From positions 150,028,501 to 150,092,500 of the forward strand of contig JAZHRO010000063.1 of the NCBI GenBank assembly GCA_037157565.1: 64,000 bases of DNA. Direction: 5' to 3'. Source of the stretch: Thalassia testudinum (lineage: Eukaryota > Streptophyta > Magnoliopsida > Alismatales > Hydrocharitaceae). The position numbers and the translations under genes were made by a program. Below the pieces are notes generated by a model. That model was not told the DNA's origin, did no database searches, and worked only from the letters and a program-made list of their open reading frames with translations. Shown here in pieces: positions 32,367 to 43,860 of this stretch. How positions within the stretch are numbered: the stretch's first letter is position 1; each line of letters begins with the position of its first letter.

Positions 32367-34148
32367 ATGCACGGAAGACGATCACTTCATCTTGAATTGG
32401 TCACCTTAGAAAGAGAGATTAGGGGGAGACTTGATTCTTCAAGGGATAGGACTGAGGAAATGGCCAACCCGAGAGTTGAAGAGATTGAGGACCAACATCA
32501 ACTTGATGTTATGGCTATAATTTAGGGTCAGATCACTGCCAACCTCCAACTCCAACAACAATAGATCCAAACCATCATGTAGGCCATACAGTAACTGTAA
32601 AACCCTTAAGGGCAGAACCCTCAAGGGCAACCCCCACCTAACCCACCACAACCCCTTGAGGGCTAACCAAGGCTTGTCCGTGATTTCTATGATCTGTCTG
32701 CCATCCATGTAGAGCCATATCTTAGGGTCCTTGAAGGGGGAGATGATTTTAAGCTAAAACCTAATGTCCTTAGCTTGATTCAAAGCCATTTCCATGGGAG
32801 CTCAAATGAAGACCCTTTCCAACACCTGGAGGACTTAGATCGGATTGCTTGAATTGTAAAACCAAGGAATATCCATTTGGACATTGTTTTAATTAAGACG
32901 TTCCCTTTCTCCCTAAAAGACAAGTTTCTCATTGGCTTAGAACCTTAGGGAGATCCATCTCCACTTGGGAAGAATTGAGGCCTGCATTCCGTAAGAAGTT
33001 TTTCCCCAAAGGAAATACTAATGCCCTTAGAAGAGCCATCACTACATTTAACCTACAAAGTAAACAGCAATTCCCTGAGGCATGGGAATGATTTAACGAG
33101 TTATTGAGGAAATGGCTGCACCACGAGGTTCCGAGGTGGCAATTGGGCTAGATTTTCTACCATGGTCTAGACAACAACCTTAGAAATTTCGTTGATGCCT
33201 CATGTGGAGGCAATTTTCTGAACAAAGACGAGGTAAGCGCGTTCGAGCTCTTTGAGTCAATGAGTGAGAACTCGCTTAATAATGCCTCCATGACCCAAGT
33301 TAACAAGTCCAGTCAACCTCATGGTGGGATTTATGAGGTGAAAACTAATTCGGGGATGGTTGACATGGACATTATAGCAAAGAAATTGGATCGGGTTGAG
33401 TTGGTGGACAAGAAAATTGATGAGCTATTAACCAATCCCAAACCCCATTGCAGACCTTCTCCCTTGCGAAGGGAGCATACAATGTTAACCTAGTTTAGTA
33501 TATGAATCAAGTGCACCTGGAACGACCCCTGACCATGTTCCAGGGAGGGACCTTTGCTCCCTCAAACCCTGTTATTCTTTCCCCTCCCCTTTGGCACCTT
33601 CTACTTTTGAAGATGCCTATGCCATCCAAGGATACTCTAAGCCTGATCCTTTCTCCAACACTTACAACCATGGATGGCGTAGCCACCCAAATTTTGCCTG
33701 GTCGAACCAAAAACCAAACCAATTCCAGAGCCAACCCAGGCCAAACCCTCCCTCCTATCAGCATGGTCCACCTGCTAGACCACCGTATAACCAGAATAGG
33801 GTGTCTCCTACATGACAAAATCAAATGGACACTCTGATCAAGATGATGGATAATATGAATCAAAAACATCAGGATGAGATGGCTTTAGTGAAGGGACAAT
33901 TGAGCCAGCTGTTGGATAACAAACAACGGGGGTCCCTTCCATCTCAACCACAACTGAACCTGCGGAATGAAATGAACAGAGACCATAATCCTCATGGGTT
34001 CCAACAAAATCAGTGGCAAGCCCATATGATTTTGCAATCCCCACAGACACCCCATGGGTTTGCTGCTTCATCTTCTTCTCAAGGACCTAACCCTAGTTCC
34101 AATGCCTCATCCAATGCGGTTACCTTGAGAAGGGGCACTCAAACCTAG
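32367..34148 (+). pseudogene. gag: GyC gag, degenerate
   Basis: ATG at 32367 (MHGRRSLHLELV). The first 100 codons contain TAG or TAA only at Gln-like places (for example after VMAII, LQLQQQ and QTIM), then VRDFYDLSAIHVEPYL and the Gag core (LSLIQSHFHGSSNEDPFQHLEDL). Frameshifts follow from about 32930. The C-terminal half is readable at 33260-33493 and 33591-34148 (Gln/Asn/Pro-rich, as in GyD and GyE), ending in NAVTLRRGTQT. No zinc knuckle. Confidence 0.75.
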
Positions 34149-34950
34149 GACCCCAATTGGCTGACCCTTCTCGTGACTACACTACCTGAGATAATTGATT
34201 CTGAGGATGAGCAGAAGGAATGCAAGGATCAGGAACCTGACCTAATTCAAACTCAAATCCCATACCTTGACACCTTGGATAAGGTCAAGAAGAAGAGAAA
34301 TGTGGCTGAGAATGAGGAGTTGTTAGAAATTTTCAAACAAGTATAAATCAATATACCCCTCCTTGAAGTAATCAAACATATCCTGGCTTACGTAAAGTTT
34401 CTAAAGGATGTTTGCACGCCCAAGTGTAAGCCAAGAACCCAACACCTATGATGGTAGTGTTATCTGAGCAGGTTAGTTTGGTGATATTGAGTAGCCTCCC
34501 TCCTAAAGGACTGACTCGGTAGTCACAGGTTAGTTTGGTGATACTGGTGATTTGACTTTTGACATAGCGCTCTTGGATTTAGGTGCTTCAATAAACTTGA
34601 TCCTGACTACCCTTTATCACCAATTTGGATTTGAAGAATTAAGGCCTACACCTGTGACTATCCAACTGGCTGACCGATCTGTGAAAACCTTGAAAGGGGT
34701 AGTCGAGGATGTAGTTGTTCGAGTTAAAGACTTCTACTTCCTGGTTGACTTCTTAGTCCTTGACATGGAAGTCCTTGAACAATTGCAAAACACACCCATT
34801 ATCCTAGGTAGACCCTTTTTGGCCATGGCCAAGGCTAACATTGACTGAGACACAGGATGTATGGAAATTTCCTTTGGAGATAAGAAGATGCAACTAGATA
34901 TCTTCAAGGCAAGTAAGTCTTTTGATTGCGGTTGGGTCGAGGCATAAGAT
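34149..34950 (+). pseudogene. pol: GyC aspartic protease region, degenerate
   Basis: Pre-protease segment INIPLLEVIKHILAY near 34348, then a damaged stretch (34440-34550). The active site DLGAS lies at 34576-34590. LADRSVKTLKGVVEDVVVRVKDFY follows, then IILGRPFLAMAKANID. Stop codons after NID (TGA, 34846) and near 34947 (TAA). Confidence 0.8.
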
Positions 34951-35821
34951 CCCATGGAAACCTTGGTTGAAGAATGCTCGACAGTAAGCTGCTTAGAGGA
35001 CCATCTGATTCAACCAGCTTTAGACCACCCTGACCCATCCCAATCTCTAGAGGTTGCGAAACTTTACAGAACTGATTATCACCGGCAACCTCCATTTGAG
35101 GAGATTGATGTCACTCAACTCCCTCCTCTTCCTTACCCATCAAATATTGTACCACCCACACCTGAATTGAAACCTCTACCCAACAACCTGATGTATGTCT
35201 TCCTAGGTCCTGATCATATTTTCCTTGTGATTATCAATGCACACCTGACTAAGGACCAAGAACTTAGGTTGACTACAACTCTTTCTGAATGTCGGGCAGC
35301 AATTGGGTGGATACTTTCTGACCTAAAAGGAATTAGCCCTATCTATTATACACACAAAATCTATTTAGAAGAAGGAGCTCGACCTTCTCACTAAATGCAA
35401 AGGCGACTGAACCCGAACATGCGAGAGGTCATTAAAAAAGAGATAATCAAATGGCTTGATGCAAGAATTATTTACTCGTTTTCCGACAACACCTGGGTGA
35501 GTTCTACTTAAGTGGTACCAAAGAAGGTCGGGCTCACTGTTGCCCAAAATGACCAAGGTGAATCCATCCCCACCCACACCACCACTGCATGGTGGGTATG
35601 TTTTGACTGTAGGAGACTTAATGAAGCTACTAAGAAGGATCATTTCCCCTTTCTATTCATTGACTAGATTCTCAAATGATTTGCAGGGCAAAAATATTTT
35701 TGCTTCCTGGATGGATATTCAGGATATAACCAGGTTGCTATTGCACCTAAGGACCAAGAGAAGACCACGTTCACTTGCCCGTATGGCATGTTTGCATTCT
35801 ATCATATGCCATACGGGTTAT
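34951..35821 (+). pseudogene. pol: GyC reverse transcriptase, N-terminal part, cut by GyD
   Basis: Linker, then YVFLGPDHIFLVIINAHL, AAIGWILSDLKGI, IKWLDA and VPKKVGLTV of the fingers, with frameshifts near 35530 and 35640. QVAIAPKDQEKTTFTCPYGM and FYHMPYGL follow. The domain ends at 35821, before the catalytic F-M-D-D, at the GyD insertion point. Confidence 0.85.
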
Positions 35822-38572
35822 TGATGAGAACCTCATCATGAGCCCTAACTAGTTCATTTTGACTTTAGAAAGTAAACAAAAGCTCTTACATAACCTAAAG
35901 GAAGGCCTAATTCAAGGGAATACTATTCTGGGAAGGAAATAAGAACTTAAGGGTAAAACTGTAATTTTACCATTGTAGTACATAAACGGGATTTCCTAGG
36001 GGCTAAACATAGGTCAGTTGGACTTAATAAGAGGAAAAGTGGGATGGTTCAGTTAGAAAAGTGTTATCGTGAGATTTAAGAATTAAATGACATTCTATAA
36101 CCCTAAAACAAACCCACTCAATTTCAAAAGGTTCTGGTTAGGACGAAAATCAACTAAACCCTCTAAAATTCATGGAAAAATATCCCTTAGGGTTTAGAAC
36201 CTTCAATTTGGCCTTTGGAACCTATTTTGACCTAGATTGGGATCCTAAATCAGTATTTGACCTAATTTGGGTTTTTGTGCAAAATATCCATTCAAACGTA
36301 GTCAAACCTAAAATCCAACTTCACCATTGGATTCCTTATGTTCAAATTAGGTTTTTACCAAAATTTGGGCCTATGGGAAGGTCATCTTGACCAACTTTGC
36401 AAAATAGTCCACCCAATTACATTCTGACCCCTAACTTTTGAAAACCCTTGCACAGACCCCACTATCTTCCTCTTCACTCTTTACATTCAGGTCCCTCCAC
36501 CATTACAACAGAGGAATCCTACTCCAGCGAGGATTTGAGGAGGATTTCTCCCCAAATCCTCAGAGATCTCCCAGATTTGGAAGGAAGATTCTCTGAGGAA
36601 TTCTTCACTGTCTGAACATGATCCTAGGATTCGATTCACACACAATCTCTGACGTGAACACTCGAGAGTATGGGTATCTCACAGATTTCCTACTCCGATG
36701 AAGTTTCCATGCTTGGAGGCTTGCCTTCTAGGCACATGGCCCTCCGCCAGTGCCTATAAAAGTTGCCCCAGATCCTCTTGGCCATCTTAAGCTTGAATTG
36801 GCCTTAGAATTCCCCCAAATTTCTTCATTCCTCGTCTCTGGCCAATTAACCGCAAGCTCCGGTGATTCCTCCTCCCTCCTCTCGTCGCTCTGCCACAATA
36901 CCAGTGGTAGAGTTATCTCTGCCTTGCTCTTTCGCGTCGCGCCGTACCCGCGCGTGCCTCTCCAACCCCTTCCTCGTCGCCGTCATCCTCACCTCAGGGC
37001 CTTATTCCCCGACGAAAGCACATACGCGCCGCCCGTCCCCTCTACGCAGATAAGTTCCTTTGCCTCTACTCTTCATTTTCCCTCACTTAATTTCGTAAAA
37101 CACCCCTCGATAGCCACTGTCCACCTCCGTCTCCCTCATCTCCGGCCGACCACCGGCGAGGCGTTCCCATCACTCCCCCACTCCACACGCCTCGCCACCT
37201 ACCTCATCACCTTCGCCATCACTCATTGATCATCCTCTGCCCCTTTACCAACCACCACACATGCCCTACACCCTCACCTAACACACGCACCTTCACGGCC
37301 ACAGAGTGACCTAGGCACGCACGCCTAGGCCGCCCCACAGCCAACCAACCCCCATTTCACCTTCGCTGTGACATAGCGAAGCTTCCCAAGTTTTTTGACA
37401 GGGCCACGAGGTCATGTGCATGCATTTCAGGTTCGCGCCTTTGCCGCCATAAGTGAAGGCATGAAGCAGCAAGCTCGCGAGCTCCAGGTCATTCTATTCT
37501 TGGTTGAGACACCCCAGGTGCGTGGAACCCTCCTGCAATCCTTTTGCACCTGGAAATCAAGGCCTGCATCGCTTGCAGCTCCTCAATTGGATGGGTGTCT
37601 TCCCTGCGGGTGCAATGAAGCTGGTGGGACACTTTAGTCCCACCTCGAGCGATAAGTCATTTATATTATTTTTGTGTTTCTCTCTTATCGCCTCAAGTAA
37701 AACGGGGTGAGGTCCCTCGCCCACGCCCCTACCTCGTTTGTGACACACACTCATGCGGACCTAGTACCCGACTAGTATACCCTGCACTCCTCACGCACCA
37801 CCCACGTCGGTGCACTTGGACCTGAGCACGCGAAACCCGACCCGATTACCTAGCTCTGGGAGAGTGAACCTAAGAGCGAAATAGAAAGAGATAGATGCGA
37901 GGGAGGGTAGGGGTAGGTTTTGCTCTATGCTATGTAGTGAAAGAAGGAGAGAAGGAAGAAGCAGCTAAGGAAGAAAGAAGAAGGAAGGACTTAGCTACAA
38001 AAGCATAGGTTGAAGAAGGAAGGAAGACTTGAAGGCAAAGGCAGAAGACAAGGAGGCCAAAGCTGAGGAAAGCCAGGTACAGAAGAAGAAAAGGCTTTAG
38101 AAAGAAGAAGGAAGGAGAAGGTGCAGCCAAGCAAAGAATCAAAGGCACAGGAAAGCTAAGGAAACAAGAGAAGAAAAAGAAGATAGAAGAAGAAGAGTGG
38201 CCGTAGAGAAAGAGAAAGAAGAGAGAAGATCAGAAGGCAAAGTCTGAAATCAGTGAAGAAAAGATGAAGAAGAATAGAGAAAGCTTTGGATTGTAGCAGC
38301 AAAGACTTAAGATGTCTGATTTTACTTCAGACGTCCATTTTTTTGAGCTTCTCTATACATTGACCTCATTTTTACTTTATAATTTTGATTGGATTGGTCA
38401 TTGCATTTTATAAAATTGAAAGTTGTGATTCTAGTTTTTAAATACCAATTTGCACCCTGTGTTCGACCTCGGATACCTAGGTTTTTGAGTTATAAATTCT
38501 TATTTGTCTTCGCGGTGATTTCATTTATACTGGAACGAACATCTTTTTAAAATCGATTTCGCCCTGTTAACA
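35822..38572 (+). mobile_element. GyD 5' LTR
   Basis: 2751 bp from TGATGAG to TTAACA. Terminal hairpin 35822-35838 (TGATGAG, aac, CTCATCA). TATA box at 36755. An intact copy of the GyE target site lies near 36530-36560 (gaggatttctcccc). A long G/A-rich stretch spans 37880-38290. One GACGTC-like pair (38311 and 38330) lies near the 3' end. A 159-codon frame after the TATA box (36750-37229) has biased Ser/Pro/Leu composition and no recognised domain. Confidence 0.9.
36755..36762 (+). promoter_or_regulatory. GyD 5' LTR TATA box
   Basis: TATAAAAG, followed by gttgccccagatcc. The same box and context recur in the 3' LTR at 62494-62501. Confidence 0.8.
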
Positions 38573-38575
38573 TTT

Positions 38576-38593
38576 TGGCGCCGTTGCAGGGGA
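38576..38593 (+). other. GyD primer binding site (tRNA-Asp)
   Basis: TGGCGCCGTTGCAGGGGA, one change from the tRNA-Asp complement, starting three bases after the LTR. The best primer site in the window. Confidence 0.9.
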
Positions 38594-39680
38594 GCAACGG
38601 GCACTTTAGAAACTTTGATCACAACCTTTAATTCAATATTGACTTAATCTCTCTCTTTTGCTGTGTTTGTTTAAGGGGAAGAAAAGGAAAGAAAAGCAGC
38701 CACACAACAACCACACCAAGGAACAGGTAAACTTTCATAGCCCTCTCTCTTAATCCCCTCAAAGTCTGAAAAGGAAAAACAAAGAAAAATCAATCTAGGG
38801 CTACCTGTTTCCATATTTAGTAATTCACCGAAGTTGTCTGATTTTCATTTCAACACATTTTGAATTGCACATCCTTAAGGTATCTAGGGCTAAAACCTTC
38901 TTGATTGAGCCCTAGATACCAATTTTGAGGCAACTAAAGTGGACCAAATAGAGCCAACCTAAGGATTTCAGTCTAGGGTTTTAAAGACACATCTTCTCTT
39001 AAGCAAAAAAGCAAAAATTTCAAAAAGAGGTGTGCCTAAGCCTTGTTTGAAGAGATTTATCCAAGAGAAACCCTAAGCAAATCAAGCTCTTAATTCACTT
39101 GAACCCTAAAAGAAACAACCTAAAAGCTCTCAATGGAACAAAGAGGTGAAGTTGATCCTTGGGGTCAACCAACCTTAAAATTAGGTCACTTTTTGCACTC
39201 AAAAGACCTAAAGTTCAAGTGGAACCCTAAGCACCTTGATCTTAATTAAAAAAGGTAGACTTAAGAGGTCAAGGTCCCCATTCTGGTCTACCTGGAATCT
39301 CAGTGACAAGAGAGGTCAGGTGGGAGAAACCCTGTAACTCATGGGGATGCTCTACCAAGTAGGGGTCTTTGCGAAACTCTCCCTTGCTGGCTACCCAGGT
39401 ATTTCTCAGGTGGACGGCCTTTCTGATTAAGGAGTATCATTCGCCCCGAACCTTTATAGTCACCCAACATTTTTAGGGTGTCTCGATTGGGTCCAGCACA
39501 TTATGATCTCATCAAATCCTTCGGTGCATGTTTGGTAGGAGGTCCTTAAAACCATCCTTAAGACCTCCTTTAGAAATTCACTCTCGCCGAGGCCAAGCCT
39601 CGACGCCCCTATTTGTGTAGCAACCCCACCACATAGATCTTTCCTCTAATTCAGAACCAAGTTCTCCTTCTTCTTCCATC
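38594..39680 (+). other. GyD untranslated leader (no gene)
   Basis: About 1.1 kb with no conserved frame. Several ctagggct/ccctaaa-like words recur. It ends in a C/T-rich tract before the gag ATG. Nothing else recognised. Confidence 0.65.
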
Positions 39681-41819
39681 ATGGCACAACCCATTGAAGA
39701 AGAGAATAACCTTGAGCACCAACTTCAGCACCTAACTAATCTCGTCCAAAACTTTGTAAACCCACCATAGTGTCCTATGATGCGAGATCACTATAATCCT
39801 ACTGCGGTGGCAATTGAGCCTCGAGTCCAAATACTGGCTGGAGGTCCTGATTCTGAACTCAAGCCCAATATGATTCATGCCATACCAAAATTCCATGGGC
39901 TTAACTCCGAGGATCCATTCAGGCACATTAAGCGGCTCAAACATCTAGCCCAGACCTTTGGGTCAAATGCGCAAAACCAGGATATTATACTCATGAAGAT
40001 GTTTTCTTTCTCCCTCTTGGACAAGGCTGCTCATTGGTATGAAACTCAGACTCATCCGATCAACACATGGGATGAACTTCAGTCCGAATTTTTGAAGAAG
40101 TTCTTCCCCGTTGGCCGGACAAATGCCTTGCACCACCAGATCACTCATTTCACTCAAAAATTGGGAGAACCTCTTCATAAGGCATGGGATCGATTCTTAG
40201 ATCTCATGCGAAAGTGCCCCCATCACGGAGTTCCTAAATGGGAACAAGTCTAGTCTTTTTACCAGGGACTCTGTGAAGACATTTGATTATTCATCAATGC
40301 AACCTGTGGAGGAAACATCATGGGTCAACATGAGGACACGATGTGGGAGATTCTTAAAAATATGTGCGAGAGCTCCATTAATAATGACTCCATGGGCTTA
40401 TTCGACCGAACGAATGCTCGCGTATCGATGAATCTTAAGGGAGCACATGAGATGCAGGACCTGTCCACATCCGTCAACTTGGAATTGATGGCCAGTCGGT
40501 TGGACAAGGTCTCTATCATAAAGAAGAAGGTGGATGAGTTGACTCAGCATCTGCAGCGAGCCACCTCTATGTAGAACTCTTTTGCACGGCCACCTCTTGC
40601 GAGGGAAACTGTGCAGAACAATTATCACTAATCTTCTCAGGGGATGGACTCGTATCTACCACCGTCTGACTCTCGAACCGGAGGGACCTTCGATCCACTC
40701 TATTCTAGTTGGGGGAACTCTGAACCCTTGTATTCTGACTTTCCTAAGTCTCCTCAGACCTGCGAGGACCTCAACGCCATCCAGAATTACCCATTCTTCA
40801 ATACCTACAACCTTGGATGGCAAAATCATTCCAACTTTCAGTGGACAGGAAATTCTCAGACTCAAAGACCACCTTATCAACCTCGTCCACAAGCTCCTCA
40901 TCCATATCAGCCGCCTTAGCCTTGGCCTAACCCCACCTATCAATCTGGGCCAAACCAGGATCAAATGACTCTTATCCTTCAAGCACTGGCTAACATTCAG
41001 AAGATGAATGCGGCAATGTAGAAATAGCACAAGGATGAGATCATAGAGGTTCGTAATCAACTCGCCCAGATGGTGAATTCCCACCAATCTGGCACCCTTC
41101 CTTCTCAACCTCTGCCAAACCCAAATAACATGCCAACCCAGATGCACGTTATGAACCCAAATCCAGGCCACACACAAATGATTTATCAGGCCCCTTCTAT
41201 TCCATCACCGGATAGGATGGAAGCTTCGACATCTTATGCGGGACTTTAGCAGCAGCAACCCATCTTACTAAACCCAAACCAAAGCCAAGTAGGATTAAAC
41301 TCCGTAACAACTCATAGTGGTAAAGCAACCCAAGAACCACATCATCCAAACCACTTCAAGACCGGTAGTAACCCAAGCCCTAGGATAGTTATCTAGGATA
41401 CCCCTATCCTAGATCAAGAACCTGGACCTATTCTAGAGGAACCAACCAGGGTTCCATTTCCCGAGGCCTTGACCAAGGGAAAGAGGATAACCAAACCTGT
41501 GGCTCCTGAGGAGGATCTGGTCAAGCTCTTTGAATAGGTCCAGATAAACATCCCCTTGATGGATGAAATCCGCCATGTACTGGCTTACACACGATTTCTG
41601 AAAGACGTATGTACACCCAAGCGTAAGCCACGAACCAAAAGTGGGAGTCTGATCGTACTGTCAGAGCAAGCTAGCTCTGTAATCTTGAGTAAACTCCCAC
41701 CCAAGGCTAAAGACCCAGGTACTTCCCTGATTTCATGTAAAATTGGTGAAACCCAATTTGATAGAGCCTTATTAGACCTAGGTAACTCCATAAACCTAAT
41801 AACCTACATCCCTCCTTGA
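39681..41819 (+). pseudogene. gag: GyD gag-protease, one frame with eleven stops and no frameshift
   Basis: ATG at 39681 (MAQPIEEENN). The Gag core follows (HAIPKFHGLNSEDPFRHI, LDKAAHWYE, FLKKFFPVGRTNALH), then a Gln/Pro-rich region and the pre-protease segment (VQINIPLMDEIRHVLAY). The protease active site is D-L-G-N-S at 41775-41789 (Ala changed to Asn). The frame is constant over 713 codons. Stops are nine TAG (39768, 40251, 40572, 40917, 41019, 41025, 41247, 41394, 41535), one TGA (40284) and one TAA (40629). Nearly all sit where context or relatives suggest Gln or Arg. No zinc knuckle is visible. Confidence 0.88.
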
Positions 41820-42387
41820 GCACCTTGGAGAGTCCGAACTTAAACCAACTGAGGTGACATTGCAGTTAGTCGATCGATCCATCAAGTCACCTAAAGGAAT
41901 ACTCGAGGATGTCATTGTCAGGGTACGGGATTTCTATTTCTCGATGGATTTCATAGTTCTGGATATGGATGCACTTGAGAACCCAAGGGATACACTGATT
42001 ATATTAGGGAGACCTTTTCTGGCCACTGCTAGGGCTAACATAAACTATGAGGAGGGCCAAATAGAATTAAAATTTGGGAATCAAACTCTGAAGATTGACA
42101 TCTTTAAGGCCCAACAAGGGATTAGTTGCGGGGTTATAAAGCAAATATGTGATATCAAAGCCGTGGTTGATGAATCGCATGTTGAGGACAACCTGATTAT
42201 CCTCGATCAACCACCAGAAGATCAAAACACACAAATAGAGGAGTCTGAACCTGATCTAGACACACCCATAACTCTAACCCTTGTCCCTAATACACACCCT
42301 GAACCACTCGCTGCTGCTGATAATCCCTTCCTGGAACTTAAGTCCCTTCTTGATCATCTGAAGTACGTCTTTTTGGGTTCCAATTAG
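41820..42387 (+). pseudogene. pol: GyD protease C-terminal part and linker
   Basis: After a frameshift at about 41815-41850 the protease fold continues (TLQLVDRSIKSPKGILEDV, IILGRPFLATARANINY) into an acidic linker and LKYVFLGSN. It ends in a TAG at 42385, probably from CAG (Gln-Thr follows in relatives). Confidence 0.8.
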
Positions 42388-43480
42388 ACGTTTCCTGTGA
42401 TTATCAACTCCCAACTCACACTTGACCAGGAATCCTATCTGATTACTATTCTCCAGCAACATCGTAGAGCCATTGGATGGACTCTCGATGACTTGACTGG
42501 CATAAGCCCCTCTTATTGCACACATCAAATCTACATTGAAGAGGATGCACGACCTTCGCGAGAGATGTAGAGATGTTTAAACCCTAATCTGTAGGAGGTC
42601 GTGAAAAAGGAGATCATTAAGTGGTTAGATGTAAGGATCATCTACTCGATCTCCGACAGTCACTGGGTGAGTCCAATCCAGGTTGTGCCTAAGAAGGTCG
42701 GACTCACCATCATCATGACTAAAATAGGAGAGGTCATACCGACCCAAATAGCTAACTCATGGAGAGTCTACATTGATTACAGAAGACTCAATTCCTCCAC
42801 GAAGGACCATTTCCCACTACCATTTATTTATCAGATCCTCGAGACTAGCAGGAAATAGGTTTTTCTGCTTTCTTGACAGGTACTCAAGTTATAACCAAGT
42901 GGCAATCCATCTATAGGACCAAGAAAAGACCACATTCACCTGCCCCTTTAGGATGTACGCATTCCGAAGGATGCCGTTCGCTCTCTACAATGCACCTACG
43001 ACTTTTCAGCGGTGCATGCTTGACATATTCTCAGATATGGTAGGTGATTATCTGGAAGTCTTGATGGATGACTTTTCAATTTTTGGAGCATCATTTGACG
43101 ATTGCCTCTAGCACTTGGTCCAAATACTCAGGCGGTGCATCGATGTGAATATGGTTCTTTCCTGGGAAAAGAGCCATTTCATGGTGCCTGAGGGAATCAT
43201 CCTGGGACATCTGATTTCGGAGAAAGGCATCCAAGTCGATCGAGCCAAGGTTAACTTGACTTCCAAACTCCCTATGCCTAGCTCGATCAGGGACATTCGA
43301 TCTTTTCTGGGGCACGTCGATTTTTACCATCGATTTATCCCTGATTTTTCAAAAATCGTGCGCCCCCTAACTACTCTTCTCTCCAAGGATGTGCCTTTTG
43401 AAATCTCCAAGGAATGCACTCAAGCATTTGAGATCCTTCATGACCGAATTACCCAAGCCCCGATCCTACAGTCCCCTGAT
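42388..43480 (+). pseudogene. pol: GyD reverse transcriptase, degenerate
   Basis: RRAIGWTLDDLTGI, IKWLDVRIIYSI, VPKKVGLTI and SWRVYIDYRRLN of the fingers, with a small deletion around 42800 and a frameshift near 42850. The palm motif L-M-D-D lies at 43061-43072 and FLGHVDFYHRFIPDF follows. The open frame 43115-43546 covers thumb and the start of RNase H. Stops near 42568, 42592 and 43109 are TAG. Not functional. Confidence 0.85.
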
Positions 43481-43860
43481 TGGTCTCAACCTTTTGAGAT
43501 TATGTGCGATGCATCTAACTTCGCTGCAGGAGTGGTTTTGGGGTAGAAAATTGACGGGAAACCCGTGGTCATTTACTACGCTAGCAAAACACTAGACGAG
43601 GCTCAGGGTAACTACACGGTTACTGAGAAAGAGCTGTTGGCTGTAGTATTTGCCCTAGAAAAATTTAGATCATACCTCCTGGGTTCCCATGTTATCATCT
43701 ACTCGGATCAACAGCTGTGAGGCATCTGATTGCTAAGGAGGACACGAAACCTCGATTAATCTGATGGATCTTGCTGCTGCAAGAATTTGACCTCGAGATT
43801 TATGACAAAGCTGGAAAATAGAACATGGTGGCTGATCACTTGTCCCATCTTCCTTCTGAG
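43481..43860 (+). pseudogene. pol: GyD RNase H domain, degenerate
   Basis: FEIMCDASNFAAGVVLG, then a TAG at 43544 where relatives have Gln. [30 protein letters not shown] and [12 protein letters not shown] follow. A frameshift near 43710 and a TGA in the RLIRW region (43761) end the readable part. Confidence 0.8.

Larger units (their letters stand above)
24150..35821 (+). mobile_element. GyC: Athila-like Gypsy element, 5' two-thirds, interrupted twice
   Basis: 5' LTR (24150-25047 plus 30486-31154, split by Co2), tRNA-Asp primer site at 31160, leader, gag, protease and the first part of reverse transcriptase. The sequence stops at 35821 where the GyD LTR starts. The last codons read HMPYGL, the next expected bases are GTTATGC, and the five bases before GyD are GTTAT. 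The remaining pol and 3' LTR should therefore resume beyond 64000 after another GTTAT. Confidence 0.85.

Noticed and set aside
36750..37229. 159-codon frame downstream of the GyD TATA box as a captured host gene
   Set aside because: Ser/Pro/Leu-rich composition without a recognisable domain. The other LTR copy (62502-62813) has a different open length, so the frame is not conserved.
39681..41819. TAG read as glutamine (altered code or suppression)
   Set aside because: TAG at Gln sites would fit recoding, but TGA at Arg sites, TAA at Gln sites and frameshifts in other elements fit simple C-to-T decay of methylated DNA better.
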